Position numbers and translations under genes: made by a program. Positions 1-9,535 of a stretch of 53,205 nt of DNA are shown in pieces. The DNA is from Planctomycetota bacterium (GTDB lineage Bacteria > Planctomycetota > Phycisphaerae > Sedimentisphaerales > Anaerobacaceae), in NCBI GenBank assembly GCA_022566315.1, contig JADFJC010000013.1, forward strand, positions 1 through 53,205. Reading direction: 5' to 3'. The notes under the pieces are model-generated. The model was not told where the DNA came from. It made no database searches and was given only the letters and a program-made list of their open reading frames with translations. How positions within the stretch are numbered: the first letter of the stretch is position 1; each line of letters begins with the position of its first letter.

Positions 1-2
1 AA

Positions 3-644
3 GTGCTCCGGATCCCGCAGACGAAAGATTTTATCATAAACGGCAGGGGCGACGCGTCGGCCTGGAAGAAGGCCGCCTGGGAGCCGCTTCACTTGCGTGC
101 CGCCGACGGTCATCAGTACCAGACGCGTATCAAGATGCTCTACTCCCGGACCGGATTGTACGTATTAATGGAGGCCGAGGATAGAACGCTCACCGCTACG
201 ATGAACGAGGACTTTCTCGATTTGTGGAAGGAAGACGTGTTTGAGTTCTTCTTGTGGCCGGACGAACGGTACCCGGTTTACTTCGAATACGAGATTTCGC
301 CGCTGGGTTTCGAGCTGCCGATTCTCATCCCCAATTTCGGCGGTGAGTTTCTCGGCTGGCGGCCCTGGCGCTACGAAGGGAATCGGAAGACGCAAAAGGC
401 CACTACGGTCGTGGGCGGCCAGAAGCTGTCCGGTGCTCGCATAACGGGTTGGAAAGCCGAGGTCTTTGTTCCGTACGACCTGCTCAAACCCCTGCAAAAC
501 GTTCCCCCGCAGCCTGGAACGCGGTGGCGAGCCAATTTCTATCGCGTTGATTACGATGACGGCAAGAGCACGAGCTGGGACTGGGCCCGGGTAGGAACAA
601 GTTTTCACGAGTTTGACAAGTTCGGCACGCTCATTTTCGAGTAG
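3..644 (+). CDS. CBM9-like carbohydrate-binding protein, possibly 5'-truncated
   Basis: The product resembles carbohydrate-binding family 9-like domains, found in xylanases and in free-standing planctomycete and Bacteroidetes proteins. Visible signs are the N-terminal pattern of a short beta-strand followed by W-rich segments, the run YVLMEAED, the stretch DLWKEDVFEFFLWPDE that is typical of the family's ligand-facing strand, and WRANFYRVDYD near the C-terminus. The first usable codon is a GTG at base 3, only two bases from the window edge. The gene may therefore start upstream and could carry a signal peptide or another domain that is not visible. The next gene follows 26 bp downstream on the same strand, so the two may be co-transcribed. 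No catalytic residues are evident. The fold family is fairly secure, the ligand is not. Confidence 0.7.
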   Translation: MLRIPQTKDFIINGRGDASAWKKAAWEPLHLRAADGHQYQTRIKMLYSRTGLYVLMEAEDRTLTATMNEDFLDLWKEDVFEFFLWPDERYPVYFEYEISPLGFELPILIPNFGGEFLGWRPWRYEGNRKTQKATTVVGGQKLSGARITGWKAEVFVPYDLLKPLQNVPPQPGTRWRANFYRVDYDDGKSTSWDWARVGTSFHEFDKFGTLIFE

Positions 645-670
645 AGCCGCGATATTGAAAGGACATTGCA

Positions 671-2128
671 GTGAGACCAACTATTAGATTTCTGACTGAC
701 GAACTTATCGAAAAGATTATTTCCGAAGCAACTGGCATACTGTGTACGCTCGGAATTGAGATTCACAACAAAACGATTCTGACCATGCTTTCGGACTGCG
801 GCTGCCGGATTGACATGGAAGAACATCATGCAGTCCTCACACAAGAGGTCATTGACAAGGCCCTGAAAACCCCTCCCGAATCGTTTAGGCTTTACGATGT
901 TACCGGAAAGCAAACCCACGATTTCTCCGGTCGCAATATTCATTTTACGCCCGGCTCAACCGCTCTGAACATCCTGGATTCTCAAGCAAGTAAAATGCGC
1001 AAGCCTGTCACCGCCGATTATATCAACTTTGTGAAAGTGGTTGAGCAGCTCGAACATATCGCTTCGACGAGCACCGCTTTGGTACCTGCAGACGTACCTG
1101 AAAGAATTTCCGACAGCTATCGCCTCTTTCTCAGCCTTCTTTACGGCAGGAAGCCCGTAGTTACCGGTGCTTTTACAATCGAATCGTTTAACGTAATGAA
1201 AGATTTTCAACTTGCTATTCGACAATCCTCAGAAGCCCTCAAAGAAAAACCTCTTACCATCTTCTCCTGCTGTCCTACCTCCCCTCTGAAATGGTGCGAT
1301 GTCACTTCGCAGAACTTGCTGGATTGCGCCCGGTATTTTATCCCTGTGGAACTTATCTCCATGCCGTTGTCCGGGTTCGTGGCTCCGGTCACTCTTGTCG
1401 GAACACTCGTACAGCATACCGCCGAAACTCTGAGCGGTGTTGTCATCAGCCAGATAGCCAATCCCGGTACTCCTATTCTCTATGGCGGTTCGCCGGCCGT
1501 CTTTGACATCCGCCACGAAACCACACCCATGGGCGCTATCGAAACTATGATGATAGACTGTGCCTATAATGAAATCGGCAAGTACCTCCACATGCCTACC
1601 CAGGCATACATCTCTTTGAGCGACTCCAAACAGCTTGACACCCAGGCAGGTCTGGAAAGTGGGATCGGTGCTGCATTGGCTGCGCTGTCCGGAATTAACA
1701 ACATTTCCGGCCCTGGTATGCTTGATTTTGAAAGCTGTCTGTCTCTTGAAAAACTCGTTGTGGACAACGAAATCTGCGGTATGGTCTTTCGATTAATTGC
1801 CGGAATTGAGCCGAGAGAGGACTTCCCGGCACTGGGAATATTTCAGGAATTGCTTGAAGAAAAACATCTGCTTATCTCCGAGCATACTCGACGCTACCTC
1901 CATAAGGAACACTTTTTCCCAGGCCCCGTCATAGACCGTGCCCGCAGGTCACGATGGGAACAAGATGGCGCTTTGACCATCGAGCAGCGGGCGCATCGTG
2001 AAGTGGAAAAATTACTGGAAAGTTATGAACCATCAGACCTGCCGGAGCACGTTAAAAAGGAGCTGGTAAAACTGATGAGTGAGGAAGCCTGCCGCCACGG
2101 GCAGGATAATTTGCCGCATCTCCCGTAA
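671..2128 (+). CDS. MttB-family trimethylamine:corrinoid methyltransferase homologue (non-pyrrolysine)
   Basis: This 485-residue protein matches the MttB superfamily, TIM-barrel enzymes that move a methyl group from a quaternary or tertiary amine to a corrinoid protein. Recognisable blocks are the N-terminal LGIEIHNKTI region, the HFTPGSTALN segment, ILYGGSPAVFDIR and the glycine-rich GIGAALAALSGINNISGPGML. The start is a GTG at 671, and the frame runs to TAA with no internal TAG, so there is no pyrrolysine codon. It belongs with the MtgB/MtxB-like branch, whose characterised members demethylate glycine betaine and similar compounds. The corrinoid protein, the methyl-corrinoid:tetrahydrofolate methyltransferase and the reductive activator are all absent from the window, so the methyl donor is unknown. 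The 3' end runs into a repeat element. Confidence 0.85.
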   Translation: MRPTIRFLTDELIEKIISEATGILCTLGIEIHNKTILTMLSDCGCRIDMEEHHAVLTQEVIDKALKTPPESFRLYDVTGKQTHDFSGRNIHFTPGSTALNILDSQASKMRKPVTADYINFVKVVEQLEHIASTSTALVPADVPERISDSYRLFLSLLYGRKPVVTGAFTIESFNVMKDFQLAIRQSSEALKEKPLTIFSCCPTSPLKWCDVTSQNLLDCARYFIPVELISMPLSGFVAPVTLVGTLVQHTAETLSGVVISQIANPGTPILYGGSPAVFDIRHETTPMGAIETMMIDCAYNEIGKYLHMPTQAYISLSDSKQLDTQAGLESGIGAALAALSGINNISGPGMLDFESCLSLEKLVVDNEICGMVFRLIAGIEPREDFPALGIFQELLEEKHLLISEHTRRYLHKEHFFPGPVIDRARRSRWEQDGALTIEQRAHREVEKLLESYEPSDLPEHVKKELVKLMSEEACRHGQDNLPHLP

Positions 2129-2141
2129 GGGATATGCCGTA

Positions 2142-2273
2142 AGGCCTACTGGTTGGTAGTCCGAGTTTTGCTGAGGCCGCCAGCCGAAGCCGCAGCCAGC
2201 CAAAACTTGTCCGCCGCGGCGGGCGAGCCTGACGACAGTCAAGAATGGAAGATAATTTATTCACAAGTCCTAA
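2142..2273. repeat. Copy 1 of the TTAGGACT-ended dispersed element (left end missing)
   Basis: A 58-bp stretch at 2142-2199 is identical to 53130-53187 at the other end of the window. Both copies then reach a shared ATGGAAGATAAT. Copy 1 carries about 37 extra bases between these parts, including a GC-rich palindrome around GCCGCGGCGGG. The right end reads ACAAGTCCTAA (to 2273), the reverse complement of the TTAGGACT with which copy 2 begins. The element fills most of the gap between the methyltransferase and threonine aldolase genes. It codes for nothing obvious. Confidence 0.8.
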
Positions 2274-2325
2274 GAGAGTTTAATGAGAAATATCGCTTTC
2301 TATATTTACACATAGGAGATAGCTG

Positions 2326-3366
2326 GTGAAGACGATTGATTTACGTAGTGACACTGTTACTTTGCCAACGCCAACGATGCGAGAGGCAATTTATCGCGCT
2401 GAGCTTGGCGATGACGTATTCGGCGAAGACCCGACAACGAAACGCCTTGAGAAAATCGCTGCCGAACGTATGGGAAAAGAAGCGGCGGTGATGGTCGCCA
2501 GCGGAACGATGGGAAACTTAGTGTGCGTGCTTACCCACTGCAGACGCGCAGAAGAGGTCATACTGGGTAACCGGTCGCACACGTTTCTTTACGAAGCCGG
2601 TGGTATGTCAGCTCTGGGCGGGATACATCCGCACACAATTGTCAATCAGCCTGATGGCACAATGCGGTTGGAGGACATCGAGGCGGCGATTCGCGGCCAT
2701 AACGTACATTTTCCACGAACTCGGCTGATATGCCTGGAAAACACCCACAATCGCTGCAATGGCTCTGCTCTTACGCCAGAGTATATGGAAACAGTAGCGG
2801 CATTGGCCAAAGACCGAGGCCTTATGGTGCACCTCGACGGCGCCCGGATATTCAACGCCGCTGTGGCTTTGCAGGTGGACGTGAAGGAGCTGACCCGTCA
2901 CGCGGATTCGCTTAGCTTTTGCCTTTCAAAGGGGCTTTCCGCACCCGTCGGCTCTGTGGTATGTGGTACCAAAGAGTTCATCGCTGAGGCGCGGCGAAAC
3001 CGAAAGGTGCTCGGAGGGGGTATGCGGCAATCCGGCATCATCGCTGCAGCAGGTATTACAGCTCTTGAGCAGATGGTGGATAGATTAACAGAAGACCATA
3101 CAAATGCTCAGCGTCTGGCTGAAGGTATCGCTCGTATCACGGGCTTGTCCATTGAGCCGGAAAAGGTACAAACGAACATTATTTATTTCAACCTGGTAAG
3201 CCAGCGACTCACAGTTGAGAAACTTGTAACACAACTTAATAATAAAGGAATCAAAATATTGCAGGTGGGGCCAACCCGCCTTAGGGCAGTAACTCACTAC
3301 GGCATCAGCGCCGAGGATATCGATTTAACGCTGACGGCTTTGGGCCAAACAATGGAGAAGTCCTAA
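2326..3366 (+). CDS. ltaE: Low-specificity L-threonine aldolase
   Basis: A PLP-dependent fold-type I enzyme that splits L-threonine or L-allo-threonine into glycine and acetaldehyde. The N-terminus [12 protein letters not shown] and the [11 protein letters not shown] block are hallmarks of the family. The active-site lysine is K202 in [14 protein letters not shown], and D171 in [11 protein letters not shown] binds the PLP ring nitrogen. At 346 residues the length is normal. The start is GTG at 2326, with AGGAG about 9 bases upstream. Its stop codon lies inside the stop region of the convergent downstream gene, so the two genes end within the same four bases. It is cytoplasmic and probably housekeeping amino-acid metabolism. 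Its link to the neighbouring methyltransferase through glycine and one-carbon metabolism is only a guess. Confidence 0.92.
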   Translation: MKTIDLRSDTVTLPTPTMREAIYRAELGDDVFGEDPTTKRLEKIAAERMGKEAAVMVASGTMGNLVCVLTHCRRAEEVILGNRSHTFLYEAGGMSALGGIHPHTIVNQPDGTMRLEDIEAAIRGHNVHFPRTRLICLENTHNRCNGSALTPEYMETVAALAKDRGLMVHLDGARIFNAAVALQVDVKELTRHADSLSFCLSKGLSAPVGSVVCGTKEFIAEARRNRKVLGGGMRQSGIIAAAGITALEQMVDRLTEDHTNAQRLAEGIARITGLSIEPEKVQTNIIYFNLVSQRLTVEKLVTQLNNKGIKILQVGPTRLRAVTHYGISAEDIDLTLTALGQTMEKS

Positions 3367-4838
3367 CTGCCGCCGTCGAAAGAAACAGAAACCTCATCGG
3401 CGGTGGGAAAGTCCGCGGGGACTTCAACTTGGGTAACTCGTCCGGTGGCGGCCCACTCAGTACCACGCAGGAAGGTTACGATAAATCCGACACAGCGCAA
3501 CTGTTCGGGGCCGTGGCCGAGGACCGTATGGAATACTCTTCCTTTGCCGTAGCGGACGGTGAATAGGACTGGCTCATGCTCGCCGGGGCCTCCTTTTGCC
3601 GGGTCGGCATAGGCGGTTGCGAGGACCGCCATATTCTTCGCGGGGCCCCGGAGTTTGCTGTAGAGTTCGTCCTTTGCATGCATCCATTTTTCGGGAAGAC
3701 CTGCGGTGATAGAATGATGGCGGTCCCTGGTAATGATTTGGAATTCGTGCTGGGGGCCGTGGGTGCCACCACGACCGGGCGAGTTATCGAAGACAATTTT
3801 GCCGTCCCGGTAACGAACCATAGGTCCGGACTTCTCATCTCGACCGCCCCACCCGCCGATAGCAATCATTTCGTTCCACTCTTTCCATTTTGGAAAGGCG
3901 TTGTCTGCGGCGTGATAGATAACCAAACCACCACCGTTTTTCATATACTCAACCAGTGCATCCTGGGTTTGTTTGGGCCAGTCTGCGCCGGTATAGTTCG
4001 AGACAATGACATCGTACTTTGCAAAATTCGGTTTGAATGTATCCATCGGCTGACTTTTAGCGGGCGAGGTCGCCACGTCCACCGCAAACAGCCCGCTTTC
4101 TTCCAGCAAGCTCTTGAGAACAGGCGTAGTGCCCTGCCAGTTATGGTTGTTCTGGCCGTCAACTATCAGGGCCTTCAGAGTTTTCTTATTGCTTTTGCTG
4201 AGGTCCTGGATGCGGATATTGCGCCATTTGATTTTTTTGTCTGCCACTTTGGAACCGTGGACTTGTAAGGCAATAAAGCCGGTGGAAGTCATATCGTCTT
4301 GCAGGTCGGCGACGGGCACACCGTTAACCCAGGTTCGTATTCTGTCGCCAATGGCCTCGATGCGGTAGTGGTTCCATAGACCCAGCTTGAAGGCTTTTTG
4401 CGCTTTGGGTTTGTCTTTGAGAGGATAAAGCCAACCACGGCGGGCCTCGTCATAGATGCCGCCACTCCACGCCCGGGATGAGGTGTCTATCTCGACCTGA
4501 TAGCCGTGGACGCGGTAGTTTTTGTAGTGCTTGAAACTGTTGCTGCGAATCTGAATACCGGAATTCATTCCAGGCTCGACAAGAAACTCCAGTTCCAGAA
4601 TGAAGTCGGTGTACATTTTCTCGGTGCAGAGGAAGCTGTTAGGCGTATTGAGGACCGTGGTTCCGACAATTATCCCGTCCTGAACGGTGTACTTTGCCTG
4701 ACCGTTGCGCTGGACCCAGCCGTCGAGGGTTTTACCGTCAAAGAGGTTCTCCCACTCTTCGCCCGCAGCGAGCGACATACCGGGGAGCGAAATATATGCT
4801 ATGACGGATATAAGTAAAAACGCTATTAGTCTTTTCAT
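3363..4838 (-). CDS. Secreted DUF1080 (3-keto-glycoside hydrolase family) - ThuA fusion
   Basis: A signal peptide (about residues 1-25, ending MSLAAG) precedes two domains. Residues about 28-215 form a DUF1080 domain, a concanavalin-like beta-sandwich recognised by [16 protein letters not shown], the [10 protein letters not shown] motif, GYQVEIDT and IRIQDL. Pfam describes this family as 3-keto-disaccharide hydrolase. Residues about 222-470 form a ThuA domain, a glutamine-amidotransferase-like fold linked to trehalose utilisation, with [13 protein letters not shown], a [14 protein letters not shown] segment and [10 protein letters not shown] strong AAGGAG precedes the ATG. Both domains should act outside the cytoplasm on oxidised sugars, although ThuA chemistry is poorly defined. 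The two domains occur separately elsewhere in this window. The downstream end overlaps the threonine aldolase stop. Confidence 0.85.
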   Translation of the reverse strand: MKRLIAFLLISVIAYISLPGMSLAAGEEWENLFDGKTLDGWVQRNGQAKYTVQDGIIVGTTVLNTPNSFLCTEKMYTDFILELEFLVEPGMNSGIQIRSNSFKHYKNYRVHGYQVEIDTSSRAWSGGIYDEARRGWLYPLKDKPKAQKAFKLGLWNHYRIEAIGDRIRTWVNGVPVADLQDDMTSTGFIALQVHGSKVADKKIKWRNIRIQDLSKSNKKTLKALIVDGQNNHNWQGTTPVLKSLLEESGLFAVDVATSPAKSQPMDTFKPNFAKYDVIVSNYTGADWPKQTQDALVEYMKNGGGLVIYHAADNAFPKWKEWNEMIAIGGWGGRDEKSGPMVRYRDGKIVFDNSPGRGGTHGPQHEFQIITRDRHHSITAGLPEKWMHAKDELYSKLRGPAKNMAVLATAYADPAKGGPGEHEPVLFTVRYGKGRVFHTVLGHGPEQLRCVGFIVTFLRGTEWAATGRVTQVEVPADFPTADEVSVSFDGGS

Positions 4839-4927
4839 TATTGTACTCCTTTTTTATAGTATTGTCCCGAACAAGATTTGCCGAGACCTGAGATAAAAAA
4901 CACAATATAGCCTGAGGTCCTTATTGC

Positions 4928-6649
4928 CTACCGCCAGACGGAACGGAGCTCGTAAACCTCCAGAGATTTAACCTCGGTATTTCCGCCTTTTGTGAAGATT
5001 TCAAGCGACTTTGAATTATCGACAAGGTTCACACCAATCGGCATGTAGATTCTGCCGTTGTTACCGAAGATTTCGATTGAAGTTCTGTCCACCAGAAGTT
5101 CCAGGCGAATCTTGTCATCCACCGGTTTTAAAGGAGCTGTTTTTTTCTGACAGGACAGCTCCTGCTTTTGAACGTTATAAACGACCGGAATATCCCGAAT
5201 GATAAAACCAGTTTCCTGAACATCATTGTCAACCTGAAACTCAACCCGAATATGAAACAGCTCACCCGAAAGGCCAGAAAGCAAATTGTCTCCCGGCTTT
5301 AAGATTTTGTTCTTCCATTGCCTTTTACGCTTATGAAGTTCTTCAATTTCGCGTATTGGTTTGACAAACATCCGAGGTCCTTCTTCGGTTGTCCGCAGAG
5401 TCAGTGTTACCGGGAACAGCATCATCTGGTTAAACGGCATCTCAGGCATCGCCACCCGTCCCCAGGCTATCTGGATACGTCGGCCGTCCTTTTTGGGAAT
5501 GTTACTGAATGTCTGAGAGGCGTAGAAGCAATTGCCGTAATGGAAACGGACCGGACCTGCCTGGCTCTTGAATTGCCTGCCGTCGAAACTACCAATCAAA
5601 TATTCCCCACTGCCGCCGTACAATATCCATTTCTTGTTATTTTCATTACCATCGACCGGCAGTTCAAACAGTTCAGGACACTCATGAAAGCACTTCAGCT
5701 CGCTCTGGAATTCCCACGATTTCAAATCTTTGGATGTGAGAAATCCCATCGTTCGTTTATCCAGATATAGTGCCATCACCCATTGGCCGGTCGGTTTATG
5801 CCAGATAATTTTCGGGTCCCGATTGCTCCCCTCGATGTGGCCCAGAATGGGATTGCCCTCATAAACTGTCCAGGTTCTGCCGCGGTCATTGCTGTAGGCG
5901 ATTGATTGGGTGAAGGGCTGGCCTTTTGACATAGGATTTGTTCCACCTGCAGAGGTGTAAATACATACGATTACTTTTTCATCGCCCGTCTGGAACCCTG
6001 CCGTATTATTAACATCTATCACCGCCGAGCCGGAAAAAATAGTCCCCAAATGGTCAGGGTGTATCGCGTCACCTAATTCGTCCCAATGGACAATATCTTT
6101 ACTGACCGCATGTCCCCAGGTCATATTGCCCCACTTCCAGCCGTATGGATTATGCTGATAAAACAAGTGATACTCACCATCATAATAGACCATCCCGTTG
6201 GAATCGTTGTTCCAGCCGCGGCGGGAAGTGAAATGAAACTGCGGGCGCAATTTTTCGCGGTAAAGATTCTTTTTGCCGATGAAGGTATCTGCCTGATAGA
6301 CAGAATCGAATCCTTTGCTTTTGAGGGGTTCGTACTTATCTATCCGCAGAATCGCTTTTTTACCTCTAAACTCGCGGACATCCAGAAACACCCAGAAATC
6401 AGGCTCATCAGGGGCCAGCTCGATATCAAATTCCCGGACCACCTTGTCACTGATAACGAGACTTATCAGGCGTTTTTTGGCTCCATTCTTGACCGGGAAG
6501 TTTAAATATTTTTTCCGCAGCAAAAATTCCCGGCTCTTATCTGTTGTCAGAATATCTTCCTGGGCGGTAACGATGCTAAGACAACTAAACATCGCTATAA
6601 AAATAACCAACAGTCCCGACAGGGATGGCCAAGTCCACAACTTTTTCAT
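4928..6649 (-). CDS. Secreted GH32 family glycoside hydrolase (levanase/inulinase/fructosidase type)
   Basis: A retaining five-bladed beta-propeller enzyme of the beta-fructosidase family, 573 residues from the chosen start. That ATG at 6649 has AAGGAAA just upstream; the longer open frame to 6691 adds 14 residues without a ribosome site. A signal peptide covers about 1-30. Residues about 32-130 form an extra N-terminal beta domain like the one (DUF4980) seen before some bacterial GH32 modules. The catalytic motifs are all present: the nucleophile D149 in WNNDSNG (usually NDPNG), the transition-state stabiliser D278 in RDPK, and the acid/base E323 in ECPELF. A C-terminal beta-sandwich with LLVDRTSIEIFGNNG completes the family layout. 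The substrate is probably a fructan, but linkage cannot be read from sequence. Confidence 0.92.
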   Translation of the reverse strand: MKKLWTWPSLSGLLVIFIAMFSCLSIVTAQEDILTTDKSREFLLRKKYLNFPVKNGAKKRLISLVISDKVVREFDIELAPDEPDFWVFLDVREFRGKKAILRIDKYEPLKSKGFDSVYQADTFIGKKNLYREKLRPQFHFTSRRGWNNDSNGMVYYDGEYHLFYQHNPYGWKWGNMTWGHAVSKDIVHWDELGDAIHPDHLGTIFSGSAVIDVNNTAGFQTGDEKVIVCIYTSAGGTNPMSKGQPFTQSIAYSNDRGRTWTVYEGNPILGHIEGSNRDPKIIWHKPTGQWVMALYLDKRTMGFLTSKDLKSWEFQSELKCFHECPELFELPVDGNENNKKWILYGGSGEYLIGSFDGRQFKSQAGPVRFHYGNCFYASQTFSNIPKKDGRRIQIAWGRVAMPEMPFNQMMLFPVTLTLRTTEEGPRMFVKPIREIEELHKRKRQWKNKILKPGDNLLSGLSGELFHIRVEFQVDNDVQETGFIIRDIPVVYNVQKQELSCQKKTAPLKPVDDKIRLELLVDRTSIEIFGNNGRIYMPIGVNLVDNSKSLEIFTKGGNTEVKSLEVYELRSVWR

Positions 6650-6691
6650 AGTATTTCCTTTCTCAAACCTGGTTTTTCTGGCTATACACAC

Positions 6692-6758
6692 TTAGGACTG
6701 GTAAAGAAATTAGTTGAAAGCGGAGATGCCGAAACAGCCGAGCATTTACCAGTCCGAA
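6692..6758. repeat. 67-bp miniature element with TTAGGACTGGTAAA inverted ends
   Basis: The left end reads TTAGGACTGGTAAA and the right end TTTACCAGTCCGAA, a 13-of-14 inverted match separated by 39 bases. The left 22 bases (to AAATTAG) are the same as 53059-53080, the start of the longer element at the window's right edge. It sits in the gap between the GH32 start and the end of the beta-propeller gene. Confidence 0.75.
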
Positions 6759-6790
6759 GGTTACGCTCGCCGCATTTCTATCCTGACCAC

Positions 6791-7915
6791 CTATTTCCTC
6801 CGGCCGATTCCGAACTGGTCGCCCGTTCGGATCGGGCGGCTCCCGCGAAAATCGACCTCCAGCAGCTTCTCGCTCTGCACCTCCCGCCCGTCCTCGTCCG
6901 TCAAGGTGGCGATAATCTTGTGAGTGCGCACGTCAATCACGTCACCGGTGGAAGGGTACGCCAGGGTACCGTCTATGCTGAAAGTCACCCAGCCGGGCTG
7001 ATCGCGGAGCTTGATGCTGGCGATCTGCTTCGGCGGCATCACCGTGGCGTCGAAGACGTGCAGGCGACTGTTGGCCCCGTCGGTCACCCAGATCTCCTTT
7101 TCATCGGGCGTCATCCCGATGCCGTGGCTGGGGCAGCCGTGCCGCTTCACTTTACCCTTTTCGTAGCCCTTCACCTCCACGCGATGAAGCACCTTGCCGG
7201 TCTTGAGGTCCCCTATCTCAAATCCGAGTAGATTGTTCACGTTGACATAACACAGGGTCCCACGCCCGTTGACCGTGAACGGTCGAATGTTACCGCTGAA
7301 GGGCCCGACCTTGCCGGCAACGGTGTGATTCTTCGTTTCCGCCACGGTGAGCATCGGCGACTTCAATCCGGCCATATACACGTACTTGCCGTCGAAGCCG
7401 TAAACCGTATTGTGCGAACCCGACTTCGGCACAACTCGCTTGATCACCTCGCCGTCAGCCGCGTTAACGACCTTCCAGTGGTCCTGCTCCAGCGACGGCA
7501 GGTAGATCACTTTTCCGTCCGGCGAGATGGACATCCGGTCGCAGCCCGACTCGTACGTCTTCTCCCAAAGGAGCTTGTCGGTAACCAGGTCCAGGCACAT
7601 CAGGTGCCTCAGCGTGCTCACGTACACCCGTTCGGTGGCCGCGCTGGCGCAGATACCCTTGACGTTGATCGGGCGCCCCTTCTCATCGACGCCGGCGATG
7701 GGAATGCGCCTGACAAACTTGTGCCCGCGGTCGATGTCAAACACCAGTATCCCGTGTCCGCCATGCTGCAGGTAGTTTCGAATGCCGGGCGAAGCAACAT
7801 AGAGCAATCGCCTTTCCTCCGTTTTGTTTTCTTCAGCCTGTGTCTTGACCGCCGGCGACACACATACGGCCAGCGCGACCAACAAAGGCATCACAGTCAA
7901 ACGATACTTCTTCAT
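6791..7915 (-). CDS. Secreted YVTN-type beta-propeller protein
   Basis: A 374-residue protein with a signal peptide (about 1-27, MKKYRLTVMPLLVALAVCVS) followed by repeated propeller blades. Blade motifs include LLYVASPG, GILVFDI, ERVYVSTLRHLMCLDL, MSISPDGKVIYLPS, GIGMTPDEKEIWVTDGANSRLHVFD and VTFSIDGTLAYPS. The start at 7915 has GGAGG 10 bases upstream; an in-frame extension to 7981 has no signal. Propellers of this kind resemble lactonases and surface-layer YVTN proteins. No catalytic residues specific to a lactonase can be confirmed. It is coded with more GC-rich codons than the flanking GH32 gene, and a repeat element lies directly after its stop, so it may have been gained separately. Confidence 0.7.
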   Translation of the reverse strand: MKKYRLTVMPLLVALAVCVSPAVKTQAEENKTEERRLLYVASPGIRNYLQHGGHGILVFDIDRGHKFVRRIPIAGVDEKGRPINVKGICASAATERVYVSTLRHLMCLDLVTDKLLWEKTYESGCDRMSISPDGKVIYLPSLEQDHWKVVNAADGEVIKRVVPKSGSHNTVYGFDGKYVYMAGLKSPMLTVAETKNHTVAGKVGPFSGNIRPFTVNGRGTLCYVNVNNLLGFEIGDLKTGKVLHRVEVKGYEKGKVKRHGCPSHGIGMTPDEKEIWVTDGANSRLHVFDATVMPPKQIASIKLRDQPGWVTFSIDGTLAYPSTGDVIDVRTHKIIATLTDEDGREVQSEKLLEVDFRGSRPIRTGDQFGIGRRK

Positions 7916-8005
7916 AATTTCGAACCTCCATTTTGCAAAACTCATTAATAACAAAAAGTTAATCAAATCCATTGCGGACACTAACCATCAGTCAAAGGAC
8001 CAATC

Positions 8006-9481
8006 TCAACTCCCTGCTGAAACACCGAGATAGGGCAGATTATCAAGATTGAGCGTATCGCCCACTTCTTTTTGCAGTTCTTTCAGCCGTCTCCTTAGTT
8101 TCCTTATCAAGCCGGTATAGGCGGGGTCATCCGCAAGGTTGTTCATTTCCAAGGGGTCGGCCTTGAGATTGTAGAGGAGGGTTTTAGCGATTTTCGGATA
8201 ATAAATCATTTTGTATCCGCCTGTGCTGACCATTCTCTGCAGGTCGATATAACCACCGTAAATGGCATCGTAACTGCTGTCGGTTCTGCCGTCGATCAGC
8301 GGCATCAGGCTCTTGAACTGAACCTGCCGCGGTTTCTTAACACCTGCAAGCTCCAGCGTTGACGGCATGATGTCCTGAAGATAAACCGGTGCGGTTATCT
8401 TTTTGTTCTTCGCAATACCGGGGCCGTTGACCATTAGCGGAGCTCTGACGCTGTGGTCGAACATATTTTGTTTTCCCATCAGACCGTGATGGCCGACCGC
8501 CAGTCCATGGTCGGCGGTAAAAAAGATATAAGTATTGTCGGCTTTTCCGCTTTTTTCCAGGGCATCCAGAATGCGTCCGACCTGAGTGTCCATGTGGGTG
8601 ATTATCGCGTAGTATTCCTGACGGTTCACTTTGACGGCGTATTTGCTCCGGGGGAAGGGGGCAAGCCTTTCATCTCTCTGTTTGATGCCTAAGCCGATTG
8701 AGTCTTTGTACGGGTATTCGGGCAGGAAATTGGCGGGCACTTTCACTTTGTCCAACGGATATTTTTCCACGTATTCCTTCGGAGATTGTCTCGGGTCATG
8801 CGGGGCGTTGAAAGCCAGATACATAAAGAACGGTTTTTTTCTCTCTGAAGCGTTTTCGAGAAACTCCACCGCGTTGTCTGCGAGGACTTCGCTCCAGTGT
8901 TTGCCGCCTTTCCAGTAACCGCCGTATTTCTTGTCCCACGGTTTCCACGGGTCCGGTATTCCCTCTATAGGTCGGCTGTATCCCTGCGGCGTTTGATTAG
9001 GCATCCCCGGCCGAACGTCTTTGACGTAATCGAATATGTCTTTCGGCTTGATACCTTTGACGTGCCATTTGCCGCTCATATAAGTATCGTAGCCCGCCTT
9101 ACTCATATACTGCGACCAGAACCTGCCCGCTTTGGTTTCTTCCTTCAGCTTCGGCTCGAAATCTCTGGCTACCCACAGGAACCGACCCGTATTGAGCATC
9201 GTCCGGCTGGCCACACACACCGCACCAACCCAGGAACCCTGATTATATGCGTGCGTAAAAGTAACGCCGTTTCGAACGAGCCTGTCAAGGTTTGGAGTTT
9301 GTATTTCGTCACAGCCCATTGAGTGCAGTGTTTCAAAGCACTGGTCATCGGCAAAGATGAACAGAATGTTGGGCTTGTTTCGTTTCTTAGCAAAGGCCGA
9401 AATGCCCGGCAGCGATAGGGCAGCAAAGCCCAGACCGGCACTCTTTAAAAAACCACGTCTTGTGCAATCGTATTCACTCAT
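8006..9481 (-). CDS. Tat-exported sulfatase with CVASR formylglycine motif
   Basis: A type I (alkaline-phosphatase fold) sulfatase of 491 residues. A twin-arginine signal, TRRGFLK at residues 7-13, leads a hydrophobic stretch ending near 31, so it should be exported folded. The metal site begins at D45-D46 in FADDQ. The maturation motif is C89-V-A-S-R93, where Cys becomes formylglycine; Ala in place of Pro is an accepted variant. PHDPRQ, THMDTQVGRILDAL and FFTADHGLAVGHHGLMGKQNMFDHSVRAPL give the remaining metal and sulfate ligands. An AAGGAA site precedes the ATG. It is followed by another sulfatase upstream and a fucosidase, suggesting desulfation of a marine glycan. No maturase (anSME or FGE) gene is in the window. 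Confidence 0.92.
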   Translation of the reverse strand: MSEYDCTRRGFLKSAGLGFAALSLPGISAFAKKRNKPNILFIFADDQCFETLHSMGCDEIQTPNLDRLVRNGVTFTHAYNQGSWVGAVCVASRTMLNTGRFLWVARDFEPKLKEETKAGRFWSQYMSKAGYDTYMSGKWHVKGIKPKDIFDYVKDVRPGMPNQTPQGYSRPIEGIPDPWKPWDKKYGGYWKGGKHWSEVLADNAVEFLENASERKKPFFMYLAFNAPHDPRQSPKEYVEKYPLDKVKVPANFLPEYPYKDSIGLGIKQRDERLAPFPRSKYAVKVNRQEYYAIITHMDTQVGRILDALEKSGKADNTYIFFTADHGLAVGHHGLMGKQNMFDHSVRAPLMVNGPGIAKNKKITAPVYLQDIMPSTLELAGVKKPRQVQFKSLMPLIDGRTDSSYDAIYGGYIDLQRMVSTGGYKMIYYPKIAKTLLYNLKADPLEMNNLADDPAYTGLIRKLRRRLKELQKEVGDTLNLDNLPYLGVSAGS

Positions 9482-9535
9482 CAGATTTTTCCTTAACCAG
9501 CAGTGTTTGTTTTGCTAATAATATAATCATCGTGT

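Noticed and set aside
671..2128. Pyrrolysine-containing MttB
   Set aside because: The frame has no internal TAG, and no pylTSBCD genes are seen.
3576..4268. Long plus-strand open frame (230 codons) opposite the DUF1080-ThuA gene
   Set aside because: It is a shadow of the real minus-strand gene, has low-complexity composition and no family motifs. Similar antisense frames at 11501-12634 and 36089-36694 were dropped for the same reason.
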